A DNA stretch of 64,000 nt from Edaphochlamys debaryana. Lineage: Eukaryota; Chlorophyta; Chlorophyceae; Chlamydomonadales. This document shows positions 44,701 to 55,447 of this stretch, one piece after another. Positions within the stretch are counted from its first letter, which is position 1; the number at the start of each line of letters is the position of its first letter. Made by a program: the position numbers and the translations under genes. Below the pieces are notes generated by a model. It saw nothing but the letters and a program-made list of their open reading frames with translations, was not told the DNA's origin and did not search any database. The stretch is taken from the NCBI GenBank assembly GCA_016858145.1, contig JAEHOE010000034.1:310001-374000 (forward strand). Reading direction: 5' to 3'.

Positions 44701-47700
44701 CCCCGGGACGACCCGCCCCTGCCCGCGCTGCCGCCCCACACGGCCGCCGGGTACGCGGGGGTGGTCCACGACGAGGTGGGGCGGGGGGAGGCTGGGGGGG
44801 TCTGGGGTGCTCATCAGACAGACACGAAGGGCCTCCCCGCACCCTTGTCTTTGTATGGGCCGGGCGGGGCTGTTGTGGCGTCCTCCCCCTTCCCCCTTAC
44901 CGCCCTCAACCCCGTCGTCCTTCCCCCGTGAGTCCGGGACGAGGCGGGTCTCGTTTCGGGGGAGAGTGTTATGTGACTTTCGGGTGGTGGTGTGCGGCGC
45001 GTTGCACTTGCATGCCCAATGCACCCCAGCGACCTCCCGGTCTGTTACCTGCGACTGTTTAGTGCTTGGGGATAGCATTCAGCTGCCAACGCCACTTTCA
45101 GCTCCAGCCTCAGCGCACGCCTCTTCCGCGGACAACCGGGACAACTCGACGCTCTCCCGCTTATAAGCTTCGAACACCCCCCCTTTCCCCCCTCCCCCAA
45201 ACCCCAGGTGGCCCGTGTGGTGAGGGAGATGCGGCCCGAGCTACGGCAGTTCATCACCTCGTGCCTCATGACGGCGGTGCAGGTGGGGGGAGGGGGGGCG
45301 CTGGGGTGAAGGTAACGGAGGGATGGTGCTGCTGCTCGCCTGCGGCCATAGCTCCTTTTGCGTTTCACTCACGCCATGCTCCTCCATGCATGATTGATGC
45401 GCCCGCCAGACGTGTCTCTCCGGGGACGACGCCCGCCGCCCGCCGTACCCCGTCATGGTGTCGTACGACGCGTGGCCCAAGGCCGAGTTCATGGAGCTCA
45501 GCGATCTGGATTACGTGCAGGTGCGCGGAACTGAGATCCACTCCCGCTGGATCTAAATGTCTAGAGTGCATCCGACCAGATCATGGCGTCATTGCTTCTT
45601 TCCAGCAAGCAGCACCGGGCTGCGGCCGGCCTGCCCTCCACCACAATCCCAGCCCCAATCCTCGATTGCCCGCCCCCGCCCACCTCCTCGCTTGCCCGCA
45701 GGCCCAGATTCGCGCTCACGAGTCAGCCGCCGGCGCCCTCTCCGCCACCGCCTCAGTGCTATCGGCCCACTCCCCCCTGGCCCGCACCCCCGAGGGCGGC
45801 AGCTCCGGCGGCGGCACCAGCAGCCCCCAGGGCGTCAAGTCGCGCAAGCCCCAACCGCCGCTCGCAACCGCCGTCATGAAGTCGCTTTACTCACGCGGGA
45901 ATTCGTTGGCCGGATCCCAACGGACCGGATCCAACCTGCCGTCCAACATCGCCTCGAATACGGCATCCAGCGGCGGCGCGTCGGGCGGCACGGGCTCGCA
46001 CGGCGGCGCGGGCAGCGCTGGCGGCGCCGCCGCGAGCGTTACAGCTAGCGGCGGCGGCGCCACCGATTCCAGCCCGGCGAAGGCTGACTCATCGTCTCCG
46101 CTGACCGCCACGCCGCCGCCAGGCCGCACGTCCAGCCCCGGCGGCCCCGGCGTGCCGCCGCCGCCCGCCAGCGCCGCGGCCGCGGCGGCGATCGCGGCCG
46201 TCGTCGCCGCCAGGCCGCCGCCGCCGCCGTCCGGCGGCGCGCCGTTCCTGTCCGGCCCGGTCGGGGCCGACGGCGGCGGCAGCGAGGCTGGCGGTGACGG
46301 GGGTGACGGCCCAACTAGGCAACGTCGGGAGGGGCTGCAGGGGGACAGGAGCATGCACGAGGGGGGGGAGGACGAGGAGGAGGATGACAAGGACGCACCC
46401 GAGTATGTGGACGTCGTGTCCCAGCGCGTGTTGGACTTTGTGGCTTGGCTGCTCGGGGCCGTGGACCAGTACCCGGAGACCGTGCAGGTGAGGCGGGCCC
46501 GTGCGAGGACCCTGCAGCTGCGCGTACAACGGGCGGTTGACAACGGGCGGTTGACAACGGGCGGTGACTGCGTATTCGACCGCCTGCCCACCCCCAAAAG
46601 CCGTGACCCAAACCGGCCCTTCCCCCAAACCCACCCTGGCGACGCGCTCGGCGTCCCCGCTCCATCCCCCCCCCACCCCCCAACCTTTCCCCCCACCCCC
46701 CAGGCCCTGCTAGCGGGTGCCACGCTCGAGTGCCTGTCCCTCCTCATGGACCGCCTGGGGGCCGCCTGCACCACCCTGCACGACGCCCCCCGCTCGCCCC
46801 TGCCGCTGCTCTTCCTCTTCCACTCGGCCGCCGCCTGCGTGCGCCGCCGCCTCGAGAGCTTCCGCCGCGGACTGGACGTGCTCGTACACGACGAGCAGTA
46901 CCTTGCGCTCGTACAGCAGCACGGGGAGTGCCTCGTACAGGTGGGAGTGGGCACGTGACGGGAGGCGTACGACGAGCATCTGGGCCGTGGAATGGGGCTG
47001 GTAGCGGCTGGCATATCTGTCCGCCGGAGTCGTCCGCTGTTGCGGAGTCGTCCGGTTTCCCCCAACCGCAACCTACCTTGGGGCCTGTTTCTCCCTCAGT
47101 GCACAACACGGTAGACTTACAATCCCAATCCCCCTTAGTCCACCAACCCCCACACAACCGCCCCCAACCGTGTCGAAGGCCGACGAGCTGGTCTCCAGCC
47201 TGCACCGCCACATCGTCATGGCCTACAAGGATGCCGTACACCACGTGGTGTTCTCGGCGGTTGACCGTACGGACTGGTGCACGTGGCGGCCCGAGGTCAT
47301 GCGCGGCAAGGCGGCCGGGCCGGCGGTGCGGGTGAGGCGGGGAGCGGAGCGGATCCTCCTCCTAAACCCCAGCCCCGGCCCCCGTGCCCCGGCCTGCCCC
47401 CCCCCTCCCGACCAGTGCCTTATCAGCACGAAGCCGCACCCCGCAATCCCCAGCTGCCCGCCTCTCAGTGGACTCCCCCATGACTGCCTCTCCTCCACGC
47501 CTTCCCCACCCAACCCCACCCCAAAAAGGTGTGGCACTCCATGATGGTGCGCATGGTGCACACGGCGGCCCGGTACGCCTCCATGCACGCGGCAGAGTGG
47601 ATCACGGGGCAGGTGAGGGCCAGCGGGTGGGGGGCGACGGGGCGGACCGGAAGCAACCGGGGGCTCCGGGCCTGGGGCTTGGGGCGAGTGCCAAGGTGGC

Positions 47701-50700
47701 ATGTGTTTCAGACCCACCATTTCTCCCATCCCACCCCTTTCCCCCCCAGGTGCTGCAGGAGAGCCTCGCCTGCCTGGCGCAGCGCTACCTGCTGCTGTGC
47801 CCCTCGCTGCAGGTGGGGCACCGCGCATATTTGTGAGGGCACGGGCCGGCCGCCATGCCTGGGCTGCTGATCCCAGCTGCAATAGCGTTACCAGCACTCT
47901 CTTCAACCTGCACCGGCACCGGCGGACCGTTTACGCTCGACCTACTACTCCGCAACCCCCTGCCCTTATAGCTCCCTCTCTGACGCTCCGACCTCCGTGA
48001 CCATATGCTCTCACCCGGGTACCGACTGTCGTACCCCTCCGCAGAGGCTGCCCGAGTTCGTGGCGGACGGTGGCCACGTCACCCCCTTTGTCATCCTCCT
48101 AAGCTAGCCCAAGCCGCGCCAGCCCTTCCCAACCTCCCCGCCTCTCCTCCCCCCCAAACACACACACAGATGCTTCCCGAGTCGGGAGCAGTCGGCTTTC
48201 TGCTTCTGCTTTTCGGGCTTTCTGCTTGCTTACGATTTCCGCGTTTGCCAAACACACAGATGCTGCCCGAGTTCGTGGCGGACAGCGTGCACGCCGTGGC
48301 CTCCGTCTTCCTGCTGTGTCAGCCCATCCCCATCAAGGCCCCGCGCCGCCGGAACATGGACGCAGCGGCGGAGGAGGCCGGGGGGGGCGGCGGGGCAGGG
48401 GCAGGAGGCGGGGGGCAGCAGCAGCAGCCCATGCTGCGCAGCGCCATCTCGGGATTGGCGGACGGGCCGCCGCCCGCGTCCTCGGCGAGCGGCGTGGTGC
48501 GTAAGGGGCAGGGGGAGGAGGGGGAGAGGGAAGCAGGAGCGGGGGAGTGCCCGGGAGAATGTGCTTGGGCTGTGGCGGCACTGTGCCGGCACTGTGCCGG
48601 GGCTGTGGCGTGGATTGTTCTGCTGAAGCGTGGGGCTCACAGTACCTCTCCCACCGCCGCCACCCCTCCTCCGCTTCACGTGCCTGCAGGGAGGCGCCCG
48701 GGGCACACCCCGCGCCGGCGCCACGCCCCCGGTCACGGAGCCGGGGACCGCGGGCGCGGCGCCCCCGCCCCCTGCGCCCGGGCCCGGCGGGCTGCAGATC
48801 ACGCGCTGGCTGCAGGTGCGTGCGCCGGAGCGCTCAATTGGAGGCCAATAGGGTCGAGGCTGCCACGCACCAGTGCCCTACGCCACGCGACCTGCCAAAC
48901 CACCGCCCAACCAACTAACCGCTCAACCAACCAACCTAACCGCCCAACCGAAAAACCAACCAACCGCCGCTCCCAGGTACCGGACAAGATGGTGGAGGCC
49001 CTGGCGGGCGCCTGCCGGGAGCTGCTCACTCGTGCCGCCCTGCTCCACGTGGACGGGCCCACCCTGGCGCAACTGGCACGGGACCGGGGCCTGGTGGGGC
49101 CCGCCTGGGCCCCGCCGCCGGGCAGCGGCAGCGGCGGCGAGGCTCTGGGGTTGTGTCCGTCGGGGCTTGGGCAGGGGCGGAGGGAGGCTGATGCAGAGGC
49201 GGAGGCGGGGGCGGGGGAAGGGGTAGTGGTTGGAAGGCTTGGGTCGATTGGAGCGCCCAGCGGCGAGCTGAGGGTGACTGAGTCGGCGGTCACAGCTGCC
49301 GCGGCGACGGCGGCAGGAACGGCGTCGGCGGCGGTGCCGCCGCTGTCTGTCGGCGGAGGCGGGGGGCAGCGCAGCGGCGGCGGCAGCGGTACGGGACCCA
49401 GCGGCGGCGCGGGCCGGCTGCCGCCGTTGCCCGACATCCACCCACACCCCCGCCGCAGCCCGAGCGCTGTGGCCCCCAGCCCGCCCGAGTCCACGGGTCC
49501 CGGCAGGGGATCCCATCCAGGCCCAGGGCCCGGGTCCAGCTCAGGCCCAGGCCCACGCGCGGCTGGCACGTCACGGGACGGCTCTGGGCCCGTGGCAGAA
49601 GGCTCAGGGCACGAACCCCTGGCTGGGGCCCCGGGGCCCTGGAACGGCGGTCTCAGCCTCAGGGCGCTCCGAGTACCCGACAGAGACTGGGGGGAAGCCC
49701 AGGCCCACCCAGGCCCGGACCGGGGCCCGCTCCCAGGCGAAGGCGAAGGGCCAGGCCCTGTAGCGGAGGGCGTCAGCACGGGGCCCGGCGCGGGCCCTTC
49801 CAGCGGGCCCGGCGCACCCGACCCCGCCCTAACCGTCGTCGGCCGTTACGCCAGCGGTACGGCGGGCGCTCGGCACCGCCTGGCCATGGCCTCCACAGGC
49901 GCCGCCGCCGCCGCCGCCGGTCCGAGCGGCTCGGGCCCCGGGCCTTCGGGCGCCACCAGCCTCTCCCGACCCGCGTCGGGGCACGGGCCGGGGCCGGGGC
50001 CCTCGCAAGGCACATTCTCCAGCATTGGCGGGGGAGCCGGAACCACCGGCGTAGCCGGTGGAGGGGGAGGGGGAGCTGCTGGGGCGGATGGCAGGGGTTC
50101 CCCCGGGGGCGCCCCTCCGCTGCCTCGGCCCCTGGCGGTTCTGCTGCCCGTGGGGTCGGCGGAGGGGCTGGACCGGCGCTTCTCGGCGGCGTCGCGGCCG
50201 GGCAACGCGGGCGCGGGGGACGAGGCGCGGATGACGGTGAGATGCCGGGCCGGGGGAGGCTTGGGGCCTGCTGGCCGCTTGCCACGCATGCAACAATCAA
50301 CCAGTCAACCTTACTCTACGCATACGGCGCGCAGCCGTGTCAGCTCCTAGCTCCGTTGTGATCCCCACTCACGTGCCCCTTCCAACTCCCCCCCGCCTTC
50401 CCCCTCATCCCCCCTCATCCCTCCTCCTCCCCCCTCCCCCCCCCCAGCTGTGGTCCTCCTGGCTGCCCTTCTCCGTGGTGGCCTGCCTGACCGGCCCCCG
50501 CGAGCGCATCGAGCTCTCCTCCGCCTTCTTCGTGACGCAGCACATGCCGCTGGGGGACCGACTGGCGGACCAGGAGCCGCCGGCCAGCGAGGGATGGAGG
50601 CAGAAGCCGCCGGTGGGCAAGGGGGGTGGGGGTGGGGGTGGGGGTGTGGGGTGTGCGAATGGGGTAGGAGCAGTGCGGTCCGGTTACTTCTTCTGCCACG

Positions 50701-51061
50701 GCCCCGCACGTCCATCACGCCCCCATCCCCTCCCCAACCCCACCCCACCCCGCTCCCAGGCCGCCGGCGCCATCTGCTCGGTGTGCTGTGGCCATATGGT
50801 ACCGTACGCGGGCTGTTGCGTCACGCCCCAATCCCCACCCCCCCAACCCCCCAGGCCGCCGGGGCCATGTGGCGGGCCTGCCTGTCCGCCCTGGCCGAGG
50901 CCTGCAGCCCCGAGCAGCTGCTGGAGGCGGCGGCGCGGCGGCACGAGCTGCACGCCTGGAGCGGCGCGGAGCCGGCGGGGGACGCGGGGTACATGGCGGG
51001 GCGGGCGCTGGTGCGGGCGCTGGCGGCGGAGCTGGGGCTGCCGGTGTATGGGGACAAGTGA
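38713..51061 (+). CDS. Large multi-exon protein of unknown family
   Basis: About 26 exons: 38713-38829, 38980-39279 (3' end uncertain), 39595-39768, 40493-40633, 40951-40986, 41314-41477, 41727-41835, 42190-42332, 42651-42792, 42958-42996, 43173-43262, 43683-43792, 44145-44330, 44619-44775, 45208-45282, 45410-45520, 45702-46487, 46704-46940, 47179-47331, 47529-47612, 47750-47812, 48260-48496, 48690-48815, 48977-50236, 50448-50612, 50855-51061. All other phases agree, giving about 1803 residues. The start (MWRTLKSTADVF) leads into an amphipathic helix likely to be coiled coil. Between Ala/Gly/Ser/Pro-rich inserts (exons 45702, 48977) are conserved-looking, mostly helical blocks such as YHEYDFVTYKLNIMPFTYLQ, MVSYDAWPKAEFMELSDLDY and SSLHRHIVMAYKDAV. 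No signal peptide, membrane segment or catalytic motif was seen. The repeated helices suggest a scaffold or trafficking protein, but I do not recognise the family. Confidence 0.75.
41163..41370 (+). repeat. Echoed exon start (RRxRELLxTLFHTSA)
   Basis: The acceptor CCATGCAG plus about 45 coding bases occurs at 41176 and again at 41314. The copies read RRSRELLFTLFHTSAC and RRTRELLVTLFHTSAC. Only the second continues into an open exon. The first is followed by pyrimidine-rich intron. The spacing is 138 bases. Confidence 0.88.
42090..42215 (+). repeat. Echoed exon start (EExD)
   Basis: TTCAG/GAGGAGGCGGATCGG at 42103 resembles CTCAG/GAGGAGACGGACCAG at 42190. The downstream copy begins the exon used in the model. 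The upstream copy also gives an open in-frame stretch (EEADRLTF...PPQ), so alternative acceptor use adding 29 residues is possible. Confidence 0.6.
43240..43460 (+). repeat. Echoed donor-side edge (GGCAGTGCGCCTGGTGGG)
   Basis: The exon end GAGGCAGTGCGCCTG/GTGGGG at 43262 is echoed near 43362 (AGGCAGTGCGCCTGGTGGGTGG) and, shorter, near 43447 (AGGCAGTGTGCAG). The two intronic echoes share flanking CCTAGGCAGTG and GTGGGGTGGCCCC-like text with each other. Confidence 0.7.
43590..43712 (+). repeat. Echoed exon start (AxQNALS)
   Basis: CACAG/GCTAACCAGAATGCGCTCAG at about 43599 and CCCAG/GCGATCCAGAACGCGCTCAG at 43683 are diverged copies (ANQNALS, AIQNALS), spaced about 84 bases. Only the second leads into a long open exon. 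Confidence 0.8.
44515..44605 (+). repeat. Intronic CCCCTGCCCCAC tandem repeat
   Basis: A short unit of about 12 bases, CCCCTGCCCCAC/G, is repeated six or seven times just upstream of the acceptor at 44618. It is likely an expanded polypyrimidine tract. Confidence 0.75.
48036..48300 (+). repeat. Three-fold echoed exon start ((M/R)LPE)
   Basis: The acceptor plus CTGCCCGAGTTCGTGGCGGAC appears at 48042-48066 and 48258-48283, and a shorter copy (ATGCTTCCCGAGTCGGGAG) at 48171. The copies read RLPEFVADGG, MLPESGAV and MLPEFVADSV. The last (48260) opens into the coding exon. The first runs into a stop and the second gives an unrelated short frame. Confidence 0.85.
50755..50895 (+). repeat. Echoed start of the last exon (AAGA)
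   Basis: CCCAG/GCCGCCGGCGCCATCTGC at 50760 and CCCCAG/GCCGCCGGGGCCATGTGG at 50855 are diverged copies, 95 bases apart. The second opens the terminal exon. The first soon meets poorly coding sequence. Confidence 0.75.
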
Positions 51062-51659
51062 CGCGGGGGTGGAGTTGGGGAGGGGGCGGTGTGCGTTGGG
51101 AGCAGGGTTGGTGTGGAGGGGCGAGATTGATCGGTGCGTTGGTGGTAGGGGCGGGGCACTCTTGAGTGAGGGCGAGGACGTATGCTCGTACGGAAGGAGG
51201 AGGAGCACGGTCTGCCGGGTCCTTTTTGGCCTTTCATTTGCACAGCCACCGGGGTGGGTGGGGGAGCCCCCGCAGGGAGCGGCGCGCAGGGGCCAGGGCT
51301 GTGGTGAGGAGGGAAGCGGTCGGCTCCATGGTCCCGGACAGAACCGGGCTTTGGGCGCGCACGAGGTCAAGCCAGGTGGGGTGCGTCAAGGCAAGAGGTC
51401 AAGGCTCGCCAGAGGCAGGGCGGTTGGGGGTGTGAGACCGGGTAGGAGCGTAGGACTAGGCGATTGGCCGCGCCAAGACGACTAGGCGATAGGAATAGCG
51501 CGGCGCTGGCCGGCCAGCGAAGACGGGGGGCGGCGGTGGCTGCCATGGTCACGGCACGACACGACAATTTGCATATAACTCCCTCGAAACCCTACTTGTT
51601 ACCGCTTACTTGTACCGTGAACCGCTGCTTCCAAGCACTGAAGTGTATGAAGGCTGTAT

Positions 51660-53303
51660 GTGCTTCCGCAACTCGACTTGGAAGCGGCCGAGGCGCTCCT
51701 CGACACGCTAGCAGGCCATAGCTGCATCTCAACCTTTCGCCTGACCTGCCAGGCGCTGCGGAAGCTTGCGGACACGAGCGTTCGCCTGCCGAGGGCCCTG
51801 GCGATCCAGCTGCGCGACGATGGCCCCATCGCGGAGCCGCAGGCGGCCCTGGAGCGCTGGGGCCGCCGAGGCGGCATGTGCCTCGAGCTTCAGCTACCGG
51901 CAAAGGTCCCAGGCGGCTACACGCTCCTGCTAGCGGCGTTCGCCCAGCTGCCGGAGCCGGCGCGGCGGAGGTTCCTGGTGCTCAGCGTTAGCCGCAGCCC
52001 GGCCTTACGCCCCACCCCGGTCGCCTCGGCCTCCGCGATGGCTGCCCTGGCGCCGCTTCTGCCCTGCCTGCGGAGGCTTGACCTGTCAGGCCTGCCCTCG
52101 ACGTGGAGCCCTGGCGGCAAGGGGGAGGCCTACGCAGGCAAGGCTGAGGGACATGGCGGGTGGCTCCCTGAAGCCGGCTGAAGCTTTGGCAACACGCCGC
52201 CCGACCCGCACTCCCCATCCCGCCCGTCCCCAGCCCTGGCGGCCCTGGGCACGCTGGAGGAGCTGGAGCTGCCCGGCTTCCCCGGTCTGACCGGCGTGAA
52301 GGCGCTGGCGGGCAGCCTTCGGCGCCTGAGGCTGGTGGAGCATGGGCCACAGCGCGATAACCTGACGCCTTTCAACGCGGCGCCTCGTCACCGGCTCACA
52401 TGTCTTAAGGAACTACGGCTCGACGTGGGGGGCCTCGACTTAGCCCCCGACGAAAGCGAGTACTATGTGGACGAGGACGAGGACGAGGAGGAGCCCATGC
52501 TCTTAGCCCTGCTGCGTCTCCTGCCGCGCTCACTGAGCACGCTCGAGCTGAGCCTCTTCTACTGGATTCGTGATTACCGGCTTTACGGCACCTTTGGGCT
52601 GGCCAACCGACGCCTGGTGTCAGTTCAGCTGGGCACGAGGAAAGTACAGGAGCTGTCGGGCCTGGCCCGGGATCAGCTGCTGCCGTGCCTGGACCTCGGC
52701 GGGCGGCCGCGACTGGAGGGCCTGAGCATCAAGACCCTCGTGTGCGAGAACTGGCGCACCGCCGACATGGCCCCGCTGCAGGAGCTGTGGCGGCGCAGCG
52801 ACGTGATCAGAGTTGGGGAGCTGGTCATGACGGAGCGGTGGAGTGCTGCGGAGGTGTGCAGCATTCTGGAATCTTTGGGGCCTGTCGACAAGCTCTGCTT
52901 GGACTGGCGGGCGGGACGTGCCAGCATCGACCTCGACCTCAAGCCCCAGTCTCGGCCCCTGCCCGCCGCCCCCGGCTCTGCCTCGGCACCACTCGCGGTC
53001 CTGCCCCCGCCCGAGGCGGTCCTGCGGATGGCCCTGCAGCGCATCGCCCCGCCGGGGGCTGGCGGGGCCGAGGGCGGGGCCGGGCACGAGGCTGTGGATG
53101 GGGTTGGCTCGCCCATCCACGATGGGACAGAGCCTTACGGATCGGCCCGAAGACCCACCCCTGGTACGAGTCAAAAACAGTTCACTCTTCGCCCCACACT
53201 TCGCGGAGACGCACCCGAGCGACCACTCGAGCGCACGCACCGCGGTTGCAAGGTTGCGAGAACCCAAAGCCGCATTGCGCGAGGCCGAAGAGCGTCCATG
53301 TAG
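51660..53303 (+). pseudogene. F-box-like/leucine-rich paralogue, copy A (5' and middle part)
   Basis: Two coding blocks, 51660-52137 and 52234-53303, align with copies C and D. The first has the degenerate F-box-like helices (FRLTCQALRKLADTSV), RWGRRGG and an LxxLDLSGLPS strand. The second has GTLEELELPG, RLLPRSLSTLELS, LLPCL, PPPEAVLRMALQRIAPPG. The intron between them starts with GC, not GT (TACGCAG/GCAAGG), where C and D use GT. No ATG opens the first block: an in-frame stop lies just upstream and the MISD start of C and D is missing. After IAPPGAGG the similarity ends and the frame runs through unrelated sequence to a stop at 53303. The missing C-terminal part appears at 54503. Copy A therefore looks split by a 1.4 kb insertion and probably non-functional, unless an unseen 5' exon and a new C-terminus are used. 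Confidence 0.7.
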
Positions 53304-53479
53304 GGATGTCCGGACCTCGTCGGCAGACCCCTCGCGACCCAGCCGCGCACACCAGCAACGAAATGCGCCACCGGCAACCACGCAGACCTTGGGACAGGCG
53401 CCCGAGGCCAAAAAGCGACCGCGCGCGACACATTGGTCGGGCTGTGCCAGCCCATCCGAGCGATGCCGTAGGAGCGTAA

Positions 53480-54260
53480 CACGTAGCAAAGATCAAGGAG
53501 AACAAGCCGGGACTCAGCGCTGCGAGTGGGCACCGAGCGGCTCGCGAGTGAAACGGGAGGCACGTCGCGCGACCTGACGCCAGTCCCAGCACACCGAGTA
53601 ACGCATTACTCAATACGTGGTAAAGGCGTTGCATGGCAGCTTGGGCTCCACAGGTCAGGATGCACCCATGCACCCACGCTCGGCAGCGACGCCACCTCGC
53701 GCGACGGCGGCGTGCTCGCGCAGTAGAAGCGATATCAGACCAGGCTACGGGCAGTCGGGCACGCGGCTCCGGACACCACCAAGAGCATCCTGGCACCATC
53801 AGTCGTGCACGCTGGTCGCGCGGCCGGGCGTCAGCCGCAGCACAGAGAGTAACGCAGCGCGGTATACGTAGACAGGGCACCGCACACCGCAACAGGCACC
53901 GCCCGGCAGGACGGGCCATTCTCCGTCCGCTTGGCAACGCGACCACGCGCGACGGCTGTGTGTTGCCAGGTCATAGCAGTTTTCGCCGACAGACCAGCTG
54001 GAAGAACGGGTCCTTACCATGCTGACCAACACGCCAAGCCCCGACCTCGCAGGACATGCGGACCGACGCACCGGTCGGCAGCGCGGGCCCCTAGAATGCT
54101 GGCGGACATGCCGGTTGGCAACTCGGGGCCCTATCTAGTTTGCTGGCTCATAGCGTAAGGCCCCGACATGCCGACGGACACCGGCTAGCAGCTCGAACTC
54201 CTGCCATGCCGGCCGACATCATGAGGAGGGCTGAAAGCATCCGGACGCCGTATCCGTTGC
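53480..54260 (+). repeat. Degenerate tandem repeats within the sequence splitting copy A
   Basis: The stretch contains two levels of imperfect repetition. A unit of about 220-230 bases recurs with landmarks (C/G)GAGTAACGCA and ACCNCGCGCGACGGC(G/T)GNGTG. From about 54000 a shorter unit of about 50-60 bases carries GACATGCCGG(T/C)(T/C)GGCA-like and GACATGCGGACCGACGCACC-like cores. No long open frame is convincing. With the R3 block at its right end it may be one mobile element. Confidence 0.5.
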
Positions 54261-54429
54261 CCCGACATCAGCCCGGCTAACGTGCCCCCCCGGCTGGACC
54301 CTACGCCCCCCGCCGCGGGCGGTTCCCCGGGCCGTGCCCTTGCGCACTCGCTTGCCTGGCACCCCTGTTCTTAGCCCCCCGCCGCGTTTGCTGGCCCGGC
54401 TGGCCTTGCTTGTTGCGTCACTCGTCTGC

Positions 54430-54502
54430 CGTGCACAACATGGGAGCCTGGATGCAGCAGCAGCGCTGATGGGCGAGCTCAATCTCTGCGAAGTAGAGGG
54501 GT
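54430..54502 (-). repeat. Dispersed repeat R3, copy 2 (inverted)
   Basis: On the minus strand this reads GAAACCCCTCTACTTCGCAG...GCTCGCCCATCAG, matching 19018-19095. It ends exactly where homology to the F-box-like paralogues resumes (GGTAGCTGGCC at 54503), so it probably marks one edge of an insertion. Confidence 0.65.
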
Positions 54503-55190
54503 TTCGGTAGCTGGCCGGTGCATGCTGGTCCTGCGGGGCCCCGCTGCCGCCGCCGCTCTGGCGCTAACCAACACCGATGTCGCCGTTAAGGCTTGGGTCA
54601 AGGACCTGGAGGAGCGGGCGCGGGCGGTGGCGGGGGCTGCCCTAGAGTTCAAGAGCATGCGGCTGATCGTCCAGATCCAGATGGTACCGCTGGCCTCTGC
54701 CGTACTGCTGGAGTGCAACAAGCGCAAATGTGCGGCCAAGGTGGTTGCCGCCGGGGTGGCGGCGGCCGGGGACGGGAGTGAGGCGGCACGCGTCAGGGCG
54801 CCCAGTGCCCTGGACCACGGGCTCTGCTGGTTCACCCTCCTAGGCTGGGCCCTCAGCCAAATGCGGCCTCTCGCCCGGCCTGGGAGTTGCCTAGCCAGCC
54901 TCCAAGTTACTGAGCCTCTTGATGCTTGTGTGCTAATTGGGCAGTGCTCGTCCTCATACCCGTACACCTGCTTCCCGCCCCGCAGGTGATGAGCGAGCTG
55001 TGGGCGGACAGCTATAGGGGTGAGGGAGGGCCCAGCCTGCAGCAGCCCCCAGCGTTCAGCGCTGTGACCCCAGGGGGGTCCTTCATTGTAAACACCGAGG
55101 ACTGCAGCAGCGGGTGGAGTGGGCGATGGCGGTGCTGGAGGCGGTGGATGGGCTGCCACCGTGCGTCGCTCCGTGGAGCTCTTACCGCTA
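54503..55190 (+). pseudogene. Detached C-terminal part of an F-box-like paralogue (copy A)
   Basis: Block 54503-54791 encodes [36 protein letters not shown] and AAGDGSEAAR, matching the C-terminal domain of copies B to D. It ends at the same exon boundary (GCACGC/GTCAGG). The last exon begins at 54986 (VMSELWADS) and reads GGPSLQQ, where a 56-base retroposon end plus a 9-base target duplication shifts the frame. The remaining WAMAVLEAVDG-like codons follow out of frame. It most likely completes copy A. Confidence 0.72.
55046..55101 (+). mobile_element. Very short 3' end of a non-LTR retroposon
   Basis: Fifty-six bases are inserted between direct repeats CTGCAGCAG (55037-55045 and 55102-55110). 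Intact paralogue C has one CTGCAGCAG at this point. The insert ends CCTTCATTGTAAACACCGAGGA, with TGTAA ten bases before its end, as in a polyadenylated algal transcript. The same terminus, inverted, ends the insertion at 57400-57862. Extreme 5' truncation with a target-site duplication is typical of target-primed reverse transcription. Confidence 0.8.
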
Positions 55191-55447
55191 GGGCGGGCCG
55201 CATGCATTAAAAGAGGCTCTGCGGCTGTTGGCCTTTGACCCATAATCACTTGGGCGTCAGTGAAGCCTTTAGGGTGGTCGTGTGACTGGGCACAACCTGG
55301 GGGGATCAAGAAAGGATGCGGCAGGCAGGGCAAGAGGATTTATGCTCTAGCGCTTGGATATTGCCAACAACAAACGGCAAGGCCACGTTCGATAACACGT
55401 TCGATAATCATATCGTGTTCTGTTTAGTTCATAGACTTACGGCACTT

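Noticed and set aside
45887..47071. Minus-strand 394-codon open frame
   Set aside because: It covers three phase-consistent plus-strand exons of the unknown-family gene and has no motif of its own.
48799..49779. Minus-strand 326-codon open frame
   Set aside because: The plus-strand exon 48977-50236 joins in phase to exons on both sides. The minus frame is low-complexity shadow.
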